Positions 33,551 through 44,606 are shown, counted from the stretch's first letter. The stretch: DNA of 64,000 bases from Mycoplasmoidaceae bacterium (GCA_024407815.1 JAKSVS010000003.1:1-64000), one strand, 5' to 3'. Made by a program: numbers and translations. Notes: generated by a model not told the origin, from the sequence alone.

Positions 33551-35502
33551 ATGGAAAACTTACGGAAGTACATAAAATACAAAACTAAATAACTAAATGA
33601 TTCAAATGGTACATTTGAATCCATTTTTAACATAATTCACGATCAAAGTGATCGTGTTTTTGCACAGTTTTCTAGGAATTTCAAAAACATATCTGTTTCA
33701 TACAAACAAATTGAACAATATAGTTATCAAATGGCCACTTATCTAAAAGATAAAATCAACGATAAGAGCGGAAACTTCGTTGGTATTTTGGTGACTAATA
33801 GCATAAATTAAGTAGCCGTGTTCTGGGGTCTCTAATTGCTGGATATAAAGTTGTTCTACTAAATGAAAGATTTCCATCATTCTTAAACAACAAAATTATT
33901 AAATTACTGAATGTTAATTATGTTGTTACACAACAAGAATTAAGCAAAGATATAGAAGCTAACAAAATAATAATTAATGGTTGCAATTTAATTCCAGAAA
34001 TTTGTTCGTTAAATAAAATGTCCAATGAATATTGGGCTGATGAAATTGCATTATGTACTACAGCGACAACATTAAATTGCAAGATATGTGTTTATTCTGG
34101 ACGAAACATTCTGGAACAATTAAAAAATGCTGGAAACATTATTAAAAAATGTCCACAAATTAAAAAACACTATAAACACAAATTAAAGCTTTTAGCTTTC
34201 TTACCATTTTGCCATATATTTGGGTTGGTTGCTACCTTCCTATGGTTTTCCGTTTTTGGTAGAACAATTGTTTTTCTTCCAAATTTATCTTCAAATAGCA
34301 TTGTAGAGACGGTTCAAAAATTTGAAGTCACTCATATTTTTTCAATTCCATTATTTTGAAACTCAATAGTTAAAGAGATAGATAGACAAATTAAGTTGTT
34401 GCCCATAAGAAAACAAAAATCAGTTTCACGAGCTTTTGCTCGTAGTATTCGTTTGCAAAATATTTTTCCTAAGTTTGGCAAAAAAATTGCGAGATTGATT
34501 TTTAGAAGAATAATTAACAAATCATTTGGTAAGTCTGTTAATTTTCTTATATCAGGAGGAAGTTATATTCCTGAAAGAACCTTAAAAATACTTAACGCTA
34601 TTGGTTATCCCTTAGCTAATGGATATAGTATGAGCAAACTAGGAATTGTTTCTTGCCAATTATCAGCCAAACCAAAAGTTAGATTGACAGGATCAGTAGG
34701 AAAACCTTTTGGAAGTTACGAAACTAAAATAGAAAATAACATTCTATTTGTAAAATCTCAATCATCATGTTCATATTTATTAAATATGGATGGAAAGAAA
34801 GCGGAAGTAGCAAACAACTGGTTTAATACATTAGATATTGCTTCAGTTGATAAAAAGGGCAATTACTATATAAATGGTAGAGAGGATGATGTAATCATTT
34901 GCTCTAATGGAGAAAAAATTAATCCCGACATCATTGAAAAGAAATTAAACTTTTCAACACTTATCAATTTTTCAATATTGAACATCAACAATCAAATAGC
35001 TTTGATTTTGCAAATCAGACCAAAAGTCACATATTTCAATTTACAACAAATTGATAAAGAACTTAATAACAATTTGAAAGCTTGCAGAAAAAATAATATT
35101 TTTATCCAATCTATTTACTATACTGATCAACCAATCAGAAGTGATAAATCAGTAAAAGTTAGTAGAAAGTTATTAATTGATAAGATAAAGAATAACGAAG
35201 TTAAACTATATCCAATATCGCAATTACACGATAAAATAAAAAACTTATCAACAAATGATATCAATAAAGAGATTGTTAACAAAGTAAAGAAAATCATTGC
35301 AATAGTTCTTAATAAAAATTTAAATGATTTATCTATAGATAAAGACATAATAATTGATTATGGTGCTACAAGTCTAGATTACTTGACAATTCTAGTCCAA
35401 CTTCAAAACGAATTTGGACTAGACATTGTTTCAAATAACAATAATATGCGTAGCATTAACCAAATGGCAACATACATAATTGCTAACGAAAGGCGGGTTT
35501 AA
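33551..35502 (+). pseudogene. Acyl-AMP ligase with C-terminal acyl-carrier domain, broken
   Basis: Reading from ATG 33551, in-frame TAA occurs at 33590 and 33809 and the frame shifts near 33830; from there ~555 codons are open. The adenylate-forming fold is recognisable (NYVVTQQEL, FLPFCHIFGLVATFLWFSVF, NYYINGREDDVIICSNGEKI), but the ATP-binding loop reads TTATTLNCK instead of TSGTTGxPK and the YxxTE motif reads GYSMSK. The last ~80 residues are an ACP domain with the phosphopantetheine Ser in DYGATSLDYLT. Ligase activity is probably lost, although the ACP part could still be expressed. It begins a lipid-related operon. Confidence 0.75.
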
Positions 35503-35504
35503 TC

Positions 35505-37401
35505 GTGGTGGCTAATAACAAAAAGTTTGTTACTTTAAACAAACCTTGAAAAGAACTGTTGTTTTCATCAAGTGGTTTTGGACCAAACTTTTTTATGGCG
35601 ATTCTTGGTGCCTATTTTACTGGAGCAATAAACCCCGCAGCGCAATCGTTTAACTCATGAACAACTATAACTGCTGTTCCACTTATATTAACTACAATCT
35701 TTCCAATTCTTTGAATTGTTGCTAGATGTTTTGATGGAATAATCGATATCCCGCTAGGGCATTTAACTGACAAATTGAGAACGAGATGGGGTAATCGAAA
35801 ATTACCAATTGCGATTTGCTTCATCCCAATGGTTGTTAGTTTTGGTTTGCTTTTGATATCCAATTGGTGGCGTGAATGGGCAAACAATTAACACAGTTTG
35901 GATATTTATTTGGTCGTTAGTTTTCTTTGCTACGTACACAATGAATTTAATTGCATTCTATGGTAGTTTATCAACAGTTTGTGTATCTGAACAACAAAAA
36001 AGCAGAATCAGTAGCTATAAATCATTCTTTGATGTTATTACATATGCATTGGTTCCTATTATTTGTAAATCAATTTGGGAAGCAGACCCAAATTTCCATA
36101 TTGATAAATTTGTTTGGTATAGTTTACCATTAATGCTAACAATGATAATTCCGTTGTTCATGATTAAAGAGGGAACAAAGTGAGAAAACAAGATAATAGT
36201 CAAGGGCTATCACATTGTTAGATTAAATGACCAAAAGCAAGTTGGTTTTATCGAATCAGTATCTCTTACAGCAAAGAACAAGCAATTTAGAAGATGATTG
36301 ATTGTTAATTGTTGTTCTTTCTTTGGATTGCAATTATTCCTGGTATCGATGATTGCAATGGAAGAAGTTGGAACAGGTTTAAACGGAACGCAAATATCAA
36401 TTGTAAACACCTGTGCATTTGCTCCAGTACCATTGATGTTATATTTCTATAACAAAATTAAAAGTAGATATGGAATTAGATTCTCATATCAAATGTCACT
36501 GTTGCTATTTTCAATAGCAATTGTTTGTTTCTTCTTTGGTTCAAGATTATTTTGAGGAAATCAACTTGTTCCAAAAATGTTAATAACTGCTATTGGTGGA
36601 ATTATTGGAAGTTTTTCAATCGGATCATTCTTTATGATGACATACCTAGTACCAAGTCAAATTTCTACTGTTGAAGAAACATTGACAGGAAAGAATCATT
36701 TAGCAATGTATTTTGCAGGTCAAGCAGTTACAACATCAATTGCGGGAGCTTTAAGCTCAAGCTTAATTTGAGAAAATGTTAAAAACTTTTTCTTTTCAAC
36801 TTCTGTCTCAGGAATTATTAAAGCTAATAACATTGATGATGCTGCTAAAATATTTAATTTGCCTAACATTGATACAGTGTTTAATTTGGGTGCTAGCATC
36901 GTTCCGATTATTGTTTTTGTTTTCAGTCTTTTAGGTTTCTTTTTGTGTTTCTTAATGCCTAAAAATTACACATTGAAAACAATTGGCACATTGTATGTTA
37001 GTCAAAAGCAATTAAACAAATATTTGCCTGAGGCAAATAAACAAACAAATAAACTTGAAGCAAATAGTCTTCTTGTGTATGATGCCTTGTGGGTCTTGTC
37101 CGCATCAATATTTGGACATATTTGAAATATATCATTAATCGATGCTAACAACATCATGGGTGAAAAAAAGATTATTAAATGGCTTGCCTTGCTTGCTTTT
37201 GTTTTCATCCCTTTTGGCGGTTATCTAGCTTATTCCATTAACAAGACAATAACTCAGAAAGCAAACAAGCTTGGCATTAAAACAAAACCACTAACTGTGT
37301 TAGTTGTTATAACATCAGCGATTGGATTAAATTGCATTAGCAACAGTATCATTCAAAGTAAGATCAATCTGGTCGTTTCAAAAGAGGTGAAACATGTTTA
37401 A
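35505..37401 (+). pseudogene. GPH/MelB-type MFS transporter, single frameshift
   Basis: About 630 codons with ~12 membrane helices. RCFDGIIDIPLGHLTDKLR followed by TRWGNRK is the GPH (MFS_2) family signature. This family includes sugar symporters and the eukaryotic lysophosphatidylcholine carrier MFSD2A. One base too many near 35868 (GGTGGCGTG) shifts the frame; everything downstream is open. It lies between acyl-AMP ligase and PlsC genes, the arrangement of LplT-Aas lysophospholipid salvage systems, so a lysolipid importer is inferred. It overlaps plsC by 8 bases. Confidence 0.75.
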
Positions 37402-38762
37402 ACCTTTCTTGTGGTTTGTTAAAGCGACTGGATGACCAATTCAGGCACTTGCTTTAAGAAAAAATATATATTACGAAGATAATGATAAATCATTAAGAAA
37501 AATCAAAGGTGGTGCTACGATAGTATCAAACCACACATCAATCTATGATTTTCCATTAATAATGTATACATTTATGTCTCGTGATATTTATGTTGTAACA
37601 GCTGATGTTCTTTACAAACTTAAATCACTCAAGTTGTTTCTACCGCAAATAGGAGCAATTAAAGTCAGAAGAGATGATCATGATTTTGCTTTCTTAAAGA
37701 AAGTGGAGAAGCTTTTAAACAAACGAAAGGTTTGTCTTTTCTTCCCCGAATCATTCATAAATGGTGTGTAAAAGAACCGAGGTTTATTAGAATTTAAGTC
37801 ATCTTATATCCTTCCTTCACTTCAAACAAACACACCAATAATTCCTGTTGCAACTAACGAAATTTATGGAAAAAATCGAAAGAAATATAAGCAAAAAAAC
37901 AAAAATAATGATTGGTAAACCAATCAATATCAATGCACTTTGGTCTGAAAATAAATCGATTAAAGAAAATATAATCTACATTAACAACTATATTAAAAAA
38001 CAAAATTCAGCAAATGCTGGATCAATTAAGATGCGCAAAGTAAGTAAATTTAAAAAAATATTTGATCCAAAGATGTTTTTTTATGACATCTTAAGATTTT
38101 TTGGTTTTCTTACTGGCGCACTTTTTGTAAGAGTCAAAAAAATTTATATCTCTGGCAAAAGGCCCAAAAATGTTTTCAAAGGTAATTTGATAATTTGCGC
38201 AAATCATTCAACATTTATTGATCCAATGATTATGATGTTGGCGGTAAAATCTAGGAGGATTTGCTTTTTAACAACCAAAGCCTTATACAAGAAAAAGTTA
38301 TCTAAACTACTTTTTAATAAATTAAATTGTGTAATGGTCGACAAAGAAAATATAAATTTAAATATTGTTGAAGATTCCATCAACATAATAAATTCAGGCC
38401 ATGCACTTGGAATTTTTCCTGAAGCTACAGTTAAAAAGACAGATCAAATTAGGCAATTTAAGTCTGGTCTATCTTTAATTGCGGCTGTGTCTGGCGCCGA
38501 CATCTTGCCTATTTATATCATTCCAAGAAAAAAGTGATATAACAAGTTTAGAGTAATAGTTGGGAATGGAATTAAAGTAAAAAAGTATATTAGAGGTGCA
38601 AAGCCAGCAATCCAAGAACTTGAACAGATAACTAATATCGCCCATGATGAAGAAGTAAAGCTTCAAAAATATTGGCAAACAATAAAAAAAATAATATGAT
38701 ATCTACTGATCCAAAAAATTTACGAAAATTTTGTTCTATTCCTAGAACATTCGATGCAATAG
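37394..38762 (+). pseudogene. Tandem PlsC-type glycerolipid acyltransferase, N-terminal domain broken
   Basis: Two 1-acylglycerol-3-phosphate acyltransferase domains lie in succession. Domain 1 has the HX4D motif NHTSIYD and FPES; domain 2 has NHSTFIDP and FPEA. In domain 1 an in-frame TAA interrupts after INGV (37769-37771) and the frame changes at an A7 tract (~37902-37908). After that, domain 1's end runs without a stop into domain 2, which could start alone at ATG 38031. Domain 2 (38031-38762) is intact and overlaps the next gene. These enzymes acylate lysophospholipids using acyl-ACP or acyl-phosphate. Confidence 0.75.
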
Positions 38763-40239
38763 TAGATTTTAATTCTGTTGCAGAATTAGTTAATTTTTGT
38801 TATAGATCATATAATCGCACCAAAGCAATATGTAAACCGGATGGTAAACTTGCTTCCTATAAGGAAGTCTTTAATGATATTGTTAAGGCAATAGAATACT
38901 TTAAGAGTTTAGGGTTAGAAAAGCAAAATATTGGTTTAATTTGTTCAAATGGTTTTAATTTGTTCAAATGGTTATTGGTTTGAAGTTGCTGCTTTAGCAA
39001 TTATGGCAGGAGGAAATGTCGTCGTTCCAATTCCAATTAATGCTGATGCCGAAGCATTCAAATCCTATGCTAAACAATTTGATTTAAAATTAATTTTATA
39101 TGAAGACAAATTTGCTGATAAGATTCTTGATTTAAAAATCAAAAACGTTCAAATAACAAAAATATTTGATATTAAAGCAAAAACTAGAAAAATAATTGAA
39201 AATATCAATCCTGATCAACCTGCTTGTATTCTATTAACGGGTGGAACAACTGGTCGACCAAAGGGGGTCGTTTTATCACACAAAGCTTTGCTTTGTGGAA
39301 TGAAAAATGGCTGCTTTGGTTTAGACAATGTTTTCTTTGAAACATATTATTGTTTGATTCCTCTTACCCACTCGTTTGGGTTTGTAAGAAACATGTTATG
39401 TTCTTTTTTTACAGGTAGCTTAATTTATTACAACACCGATAAATTATTGATATTCAATGAGTTACCAAAAATAAGACCAACAGTTCTGATTTTGGTACCA
39501 GCATTGGCTGAATTGTTTTTAAAGCTAATGCTTTCCAAATCAAAAGACATTGTTGGAGACCGATTAAAAACAATTATTTGTGGTTCAGCCAATGTTCCCG
39601 CTTACCTAACAAATGAGTATGCTAAATTTGGTATAAAATTTTGCCCAGGCTATGATCTAACCGAATTTGCCAATATTGTTACTGGCAATCCAATTGCAAA
39701 AGAAAAACCAACATCTGTTGGTTTGCTTTTCCCAAAACAAAAAGCAAAAATTGTTGATGGTGAGCTTTGGCTAAAAGGTGATAACATGTTTAATTGTTAC
39801 TACAACGACCGTGACAAGACAACAGAAGCTATGTCAAAAGACGGATGATTCAAGACAGGCGACTTGGCAGAATTTAATAAAGATAATTATATTTATATAA
39901 ATGGTAGAATAAAAGATACTATAGTTGCCCAATGGTGAAAAAGTTCTTCCAGCAAAAATAGAATCTAAAATTAATAGTTTAGCTATTATTCAGGATTCGC
40001 TTGTCTACGAAAAGAAAAATGAGTATGGCATTTCACAATTATTTTGCGAAGTTACAATAAGACCAGTTGTTCTAGCTAAGCTAGGTCTTAACAAGTCTGA
40101 AGTAAAGTCTTATATCGAAAAACACATTGATGAAGTTAATAGCAAATTAGAATCATATGAACGTATCAATAATATAATTATTAGGACGAAAGATTTTGAG
40201 CGATCACCCGCTATGAAAATCTTAAGAAATAGAAAATAA
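38696..40239 (+). pseudogene. Acyl-ACP synthetase-like acyl-AMP ligase with two frame disruptions
   Basis: Unlike its upstream paralogue it keeps the full active site: LLTGGTTGRPKGVVLSHK, GYDLTEFA, KTGDLAEFNKDNYIYINGR and a C-terminal catalytic Lys in SPAMKILRNRK. Without disruptions it would have about 510 residues. A near-perfect 18/19-bp tandem duplication (38933-38969) and a one-base change near 39930 (VAQW versus PNGEKVLPAKIE) break it into three frames. It would activate fatty acids as acyl-AMP for transfer to the ACP encoded one base downstream. Confidence 0.8.
38933..38969 (+). repeat. Tandem 18/19-bp duplication that breaks the ligase frame
   Basis: GGTTTAATTTGTTCAAAT (38933-38950) is followed by GGTTTTAATTTGTTCAAAT (38951-38969). 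Removing one 19-base unit rejoins GLICSNG to YWFEVAALAIMAGG in frame, so the event is potentially reversible by slippage. Confidence 0.9.
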
Positions 40240-40240
40240 T

Positions 40241-40489
40241 ATGGACCGTAATGAAATCTTGGTAGAAATAAAACAATTATTGAAACAGATAATGCCTAAT
40301 AAAGTAAATATCAAAGATATTAACTTTACAACAAAATTAAATTCACTTGGCATTACCTCTGTAGCCTTTGCGTATATTGCATACGAATTGGCTAAGAAGT
40401 TTCAAGTTAGTTTTAACAATTCCAATTTTAAACAATTTAAAACAATAAATGATATCGTAGAAGAGATTATTAAACTGCGCAATGCTTAA
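40241..40489 (+). CDS. Acyl carrier protein
   Basis: 82 residues. LNSLGITSVAFAYI holds the expected phosphopantetheine Ser, in the GxxS context of peptidyl/acyl carrier domains rather than the classical DSL. The N-terminal helix EILVEIKQLLKQIM and the C-terminal FKTINDIVEEIIKL fit the ACP fold. It begins one base after the ligase stop and its stop overlaps the start of the phosphopantetheinyl transferase. Likely a dedicated carrier for this pathway, distinct from the general ACP of the cell. Confidence 0.85.
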   Translation: MDRNEILVEIKQLLKQIMPNKVNIKDINFTTKLNSLGITSVAFAYIAYELAKKFQVSFNNSNFKQFKTINDIVEEIIKLRNA

Positions 40490-41066
40490 TTTGTACATAT
40501 TTGAATCAAACAATAAAAAACTTGCCAGAGTGGTTCTACCTAAAACTATAACAAACCACTCAAATAAATATAAAGAAAAGAAAGCAAAAAAATTAAGCCT
40601 ACAAGCTTGAAAAGCTTTGGCAATGGTACTGAATAAAGATTATTCAATAAGAATAACTAACAAATCTTTTGCCTTTTCCAAAAATGGCAAACCTATACTT
40701 AATAACAAAAAATTACATGTTAGTTTATCACATAGTAATTCAATGATAGCTGTCGCCGTTTCCGATTTTGATGTTGGAGTTGATATCGAAAAAGTTGTTA
40801 ATAAAACTATGGCTAAAACACTTTCAAAAGCATTACATGTAAAAAACGATTGTTTGGAAGTTACTTCCAAGTGAACAAAAATGGAATCTTATCTAAAATT
40901 AAAAGATTATAATTTATGTAAGTTATTGAACGAAAATTTAACAAACAAAACGTTCAATACAAAAAGAGTTTATGATTCATTGAAAAACGTATACTACGTT
41001 TCAGTAATAAATTCTAAACAAGAAAAAATATATGTACTAGCATACTTATTGCTGGTGGCATTGTAG
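40482..41066 (+). CDS. Sfp-type 4'-phosphopantetheinyl transferase
   Basis: 194 residues. GKPILNNKKLHVSLSHSNSM, DVGVDIEKV (GVDIE metal ligands) and WTKMESYLKL (WxxKE-type motif) are the three Sfp-family motifs. It transfers phosphopantetheine from CoA to the Ser of the neighbouring ACP. The KE pair is replaced by KME, while the Glu is kept. The last codons (AYLLLVAL) read out of frame into a foreign two-helix remnant, so the original end was probably near 41030. An Sfp-type enzyme is unusual for a mycoplasma, where only AcpS is expected. Confidence 0.85.
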
Positions 41067-41245
41067 GTATAGTTGGACTTATCTTTTCTTGCAAATGCAA
41101 GAAAAATGCAGTAACAAGCGATCAAGTTGCAAAAGTTAAAACTGGAAAGACATTGTCAATTGTTAGTATAGTCATAGGATCGGTGGTGTTGATCACTCTC
41201 ATCATTTTGTTTGCACTATTATTATGAAAATTCATTGTATGGTAA
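41037..41245 (+). pseudogene. 3' remnant of a small two-helix membrane protein
   Basis: In the frame other than the transferase, ILIAGGIVGIVGLIFSCKC and SIVSIVIGSVVLITLIILFA give two membrane helices joined by a Lys-rich loop, ending at TAA 41243-41245. No start is present upstream in that frame. It looks like the truncated end of a small membrane protein fused to the operon's 3' end. Confidence 0.5.
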
Positions 41246-41257
41246 TGGAGGTATCTT

Positions 41258-42046
41258 ATGAAGAATAAAAAAATATTACTGCCTTTACTAAGTTCTGGTG
41301 CTTTGGCTTCAACTATCGCACCAACATTAACATCTTGTGGTACTTACTCATTGCTATTTGCCGAGTCTCACAACATGTTAAATGATTACATTAACCGTGT
41401 TTTACCACATAGTGAAATGGAAATTTATGGCGATAATGCCGCTAAAAATTTCTATTTATCATCCGTTAAAAATAACACTGATATTTTTAAAGATGACATT
41501 ATGTATACATTCGCTAGCGCATTTAAAAACGAAGCATGCAAAACAAAACTCGAAACAGAACAACTTGTTAAATACACATCATATTACATCGATATTAGAA
41601 ACATCGCTGTTGATGTTGAAAAAGAAACAATTGGTTTTTCACTTGATGCATACATCAAGGGAACAGGATTGGGTAATTCTGTATACAAAAACTTTGATAT
41701 TGTTTTCTTTAACGATTTCAAGGTTAAATTTGCATTTGCTCTATCAGATGCATCAACAGTTGCTTTAAAAAACGATAATTGATTGATCCTTAGCGTTGCT
41801 AAGACTGATCTAATTGCTCGCCTTTCTGCAAGCGGAACAATCAATAAACAAAACGGAACAAAAGTAGAGTTAAATGAGGAAACAATTTATTCTGGTGATT
41901 CAGAAACACAAATACCTGAATCTGTACAAATATATAAAGATTTAGTGTTAGATTTGCCTCACATCGCATATGATCTAGGAAGTGAAGACAGTGTCGTTTT
42001 GCCATTTGCTAGTCACTACATGCAAAAAATTCACCTAAACTCATAA
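41258..42046 (+). CDS. Lipoprotein of unknown function
   Basis: 262 residues with ribosome site GGAGG and lipoprotein signal MKNKKILLPLLSSGALAS, lipobox LTSC. The mature protein is mixed alpha/beta without repeats. It follows the lipid operon after 12 bases from the remnant. An A7 tract near the start is in frame. A terminator follows. Confidence 0.85.
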
Positions 42047-42058
42047 TTTGAAACCCAA

Positions 42059-42091
42059 AAAACGAGAAGAGCATAGCTCTTCCGTTTTTTT
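42059..42091 (+). terminator. Terminator after the 41258 lipoprotein
   Basis: GAAGAGC/GCTCTTC hairpin with AACG/CGTT extension and T7. Confidence 0.85.
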
Positions 42092-42132
42092 ATATCGACT
42101 AACACGCACGTTCATTAATATATAATTACTAT

Positions 42133-42681
42133 ATGAAAAAAGATAATTTATCAAAAAATAAAGAAATTGGCAGGACAATCGATCCTGACAAACTATATAG
42201 GAACTATTTAATAATTAGCATTATTAATATTGGAATATTCTCTTTATTGTGTTTGGCGGTTTTTATCATTATAATTTTGCCAATTATTCAGTGATTATAT
42301 TTTCTAAGAGAAAAACCATTAGCTGATTATTTCTTAAAATTATGATTCGTTGGCATTCCGACTCTTGCAGTAACAGCACTTTATGGTAGTGTATTGTTTT
42401 GGCCACTACTGATGAAATATAACCACATCCGCTATAACAATCACGACATTGATATTTACATAGGTGTAAAGAAAATAATTGTGTGCGTTGATAAAAAGAT
42501 TGTCAGCTACGCAACACGCGGTTTCTATTCAAGCCCGGAGTTTACTTGGTATATTCAAATCGGTGATGAATACACAACAATCGAAGTTATCAAAAAGAAT
42601 CAATATAGAATTTATCTAAATTCTGAGCCAATAAACTTCCACAAAATTGAGCTCGAATCCAAAACAGCAAAAAGAAAATAA
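42133..42681 (+). CDS. Two-helix membrane protein, unknown function
   Basis: 182 residues. Two hydrophobic segments (LIISIINIGIFSLLCLAVFI and WFVGIPTLAVTALYGSVLFW) are followed by a ~80-residue soluble beta-rich domain (DIYIGVKKIIVCVDKKIVSY), resembling membrane proteins with a PH-like C-terminal domain; this is not certain. The start lies in an A6 tract that is in frame. No partner is evident. Confidence 0.75.
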
Positions 42682-42806
42682 TCATTAAAAATGTTGAAGC
42701 AGCAAAGTCTTCAACATTTTTTATCAATCAAAAAAAATCTTTAGTTTACTAAAAAAGAAAATCAGAAATTTTGGACTTTGTTTGCCTATATAATAATAAA
42801 TAATTT

Positions 42807-43589
42807 ATGAAAGACAAGTTGCTTAGTTGAGAAGAATACAAAATAAAATTCCCTCACAAAAAGCTTAATATTTTTAAGAAACACAAAGTGTTTTCTATTA
42901 ATACTAACAACTTTTTAACTTATCTAATCTTAATTATCATCGCCATTGGTGGAATTGTTGCTTCAATCTTCATCGACAACGTAATTGCACAGAGCTGTTT
43001 GATTAGTACATCAACAGGATTATTTGCTTCCATAACTATAGCATCAATCCTTGAAATTGTTAACAACAGAAAAACTATCGACCAAGAAACTAAAGAATTT
43101 AACCGATTCTTGTATCAACTATACATTGACGCAATTGAACTAATCAATTCAGCTGCAATTAAAGATACTTTAATTCAACGAGAAACTAGATCAAGATACA
43201 TTGCATTGTGCGGTTCAACATCTAGATACAACGATGAAAAGATGAGTGAAATCGAAGCACAAGTGATTCAAGAATATGATGACACTAACAAAATAAACAA
43301 CATTCCATCAGCAAAAAACGGGCTTAATACAGTTGTATTCAAGGTCTCAAAATCTGTTTCTAAATCACTAGCAAGAGTTTCAGCATTCCGCAACACATAT
43401 CCAAGAGAATCAATCGAACATGGCCGAACAATCGCAACATACGAGCAAAAGCTACAAGCTTGAGATAGAGCAATTCAATCATACATTTATCGATTTGCTG
43501 AACCAAAGGTAACATATTTCGAAAATATTGCTAGAGCAAGTGTTGAATTCTTACAATCTGATTTCATTGCTGACAATTACATAATGTAA
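42807..43589 (+). CDS. Two-helix membrane protein with cytoplasmic helical domain
   Basis: 260 residues. A basic N-terminus is followed by two close membrane helices (LTYLILIIIAIGGIVASIFI, ISTSTGLFASITIASILEIV) and a ~170-residue helical domain (TIDQETKEFNRFLYQLYIDA...). The 2TM-plus-helical layout is reminiscent of SLATT-type effector proteins, but no family can be named with confidence. It ends at a terminator shared with the convergent deaminase gene. Confidence 0.75.
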
Positions 43590-43590
43590 C

Positions 43591-43617
43591 AAAAAAAAAT
43601 AGGCCAGCCTATTTTTT
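43591..43617. terminator. Bidirectional terminator
   Basis: AAAATAGGC/GCCTATTTT around CA, with A- and T-runs on either side, between the convergent genes. The deaminase stop codon is part of the stem. Confidence 0.85.
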
Positions 43618-44091
43618 GTTTACTGTGTGGGTGATTGTTCTACCCGTGTATTTTCTAATCTTCACCCCAGCAAGTTTAAGCATTTTCTTACTTGCTTTAG
43701 TAGAGGTTAAGTTGGCATACTTATCACTTGCATAAATAACTTCTTTAATTCCTGTTTGAATTATTGCTTTAGCACATTCATTGCAAGGAAACAAGTTAAC
43801 ATAGATTCTACAACCATGTAAATCATGGTTAGCGTTTAGAATGGCATTAAATTCAGCATGACATACATAAAGGTATTTATTGTCTAGCCCATCATTCTTA
43901 TTTCAAGATAGTTTGTCCTCTGGACAATTTCATGGCATACCGTTGTAGCCAATAGAAATAACTTTATTATCTGGACCAGCAATACAAGCACCTACTTGGC
44001 TGCTTGGATCTTTGCTTCGCAAAGCTGACATACTAGCAAGCCCCATAAAGAATTCATCTCAAGATATAATTTCGTGTGGTTTTACTTTCAT
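43609..44091 (-). CDS. Deoxycytidylate deaminase
   Basis: 160 residues, cytidine/dCMP deaminase family. Zinc motifs CHAEFNAI (HAE) and [10 protein letters not shown] (PCxxC) are complete. [20 protein letters not shown] and GYNGMPWNC are typical for dCMP deaminases (ComEB type). It converts dCMP to dUMP for thymidylate synthesis. UGA-Trp within the body. Alone on the minus strand. Confidence 0.95.
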
Positions 44092-44124
44092 ATTAATATG
44101 ATTATAAAATAAACAAATATAAAA

Positions 44125-44155
44125 TAGAAAAAAGACGGACTTATCCGTCTTCTTT
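44125..44155 (-). terminator. Terminator of the SWIB gene
   Basis: AAGACGGA (44132-44139) pairs with TCCGTCTT (44144-44151); a T-rich tract follows on the minus strand. Confidence 0.8.
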
Positions 44156-44163
44156 CTTGAAAG

Positions 44164-44424
44164 TTAGCAACTTTTTAAGTTAGCAGAAATGACTTTTGCT
44201 AATTGGAACATAGAAATTTGTTTCTTTCCACCAAATAGTGGAGCAAGTTTCTTGTCTGCATTAATCATTCTTTTATTCTTCTTGTCTTGAAGTTTGTTCT
44301 TCTTAATGTAAGCTCAAACCTTCTTAACAGCTTGTGGTCTAGTAACGTCACCAGCACCAATAACAGCAGCTAATTTTGCACTTGGAGATAATTTAATATC
44401 TGTAATGCTTTTTCCTTTTTTCAT
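44164..44424 (-). CDS. SWIB/MDM2-domain protein
   Basis: 86 residues consisting almost entirely of one SWIB domain: LSPSAKLAAVIGAGDVTRPQ, AVKKVWAYIKKNKLQDKKNK, INADKKLAPLFGG and ISMFQLAKVISANL follow the eukaryotic/chlamydial consensus closely, including the WxYIKxxxLQD core. SWIB domains occur in SWI/SNF subunits and p53-binding MDM2, and in bacteria mainly in Chlamydia-type organisms, where they are DNA- or chromatin-associated. Start ATG with AAAGGA upstream; the internal Trp of the core is a UGA codon, so it is expressed with mycoplasma coding. Role unknown; nucleoid binding is possible. Confidence 0.88.
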
Positions 44425-44606
44425 ATATTAGGATCCTTTCTTTATAATTATACATAAATTCGAGAGAATTACCACTATTTTAACACCTATTAACAAGAGA
44501 GGGTTTTTTGGGCTAAAATTACCTTAAAACACATTTATAATGAAAATTAAAAAAGTTATAATGATATTATAAGATTACTTAGATACTAAGAAGTGGAAAG
44601 CAAATA

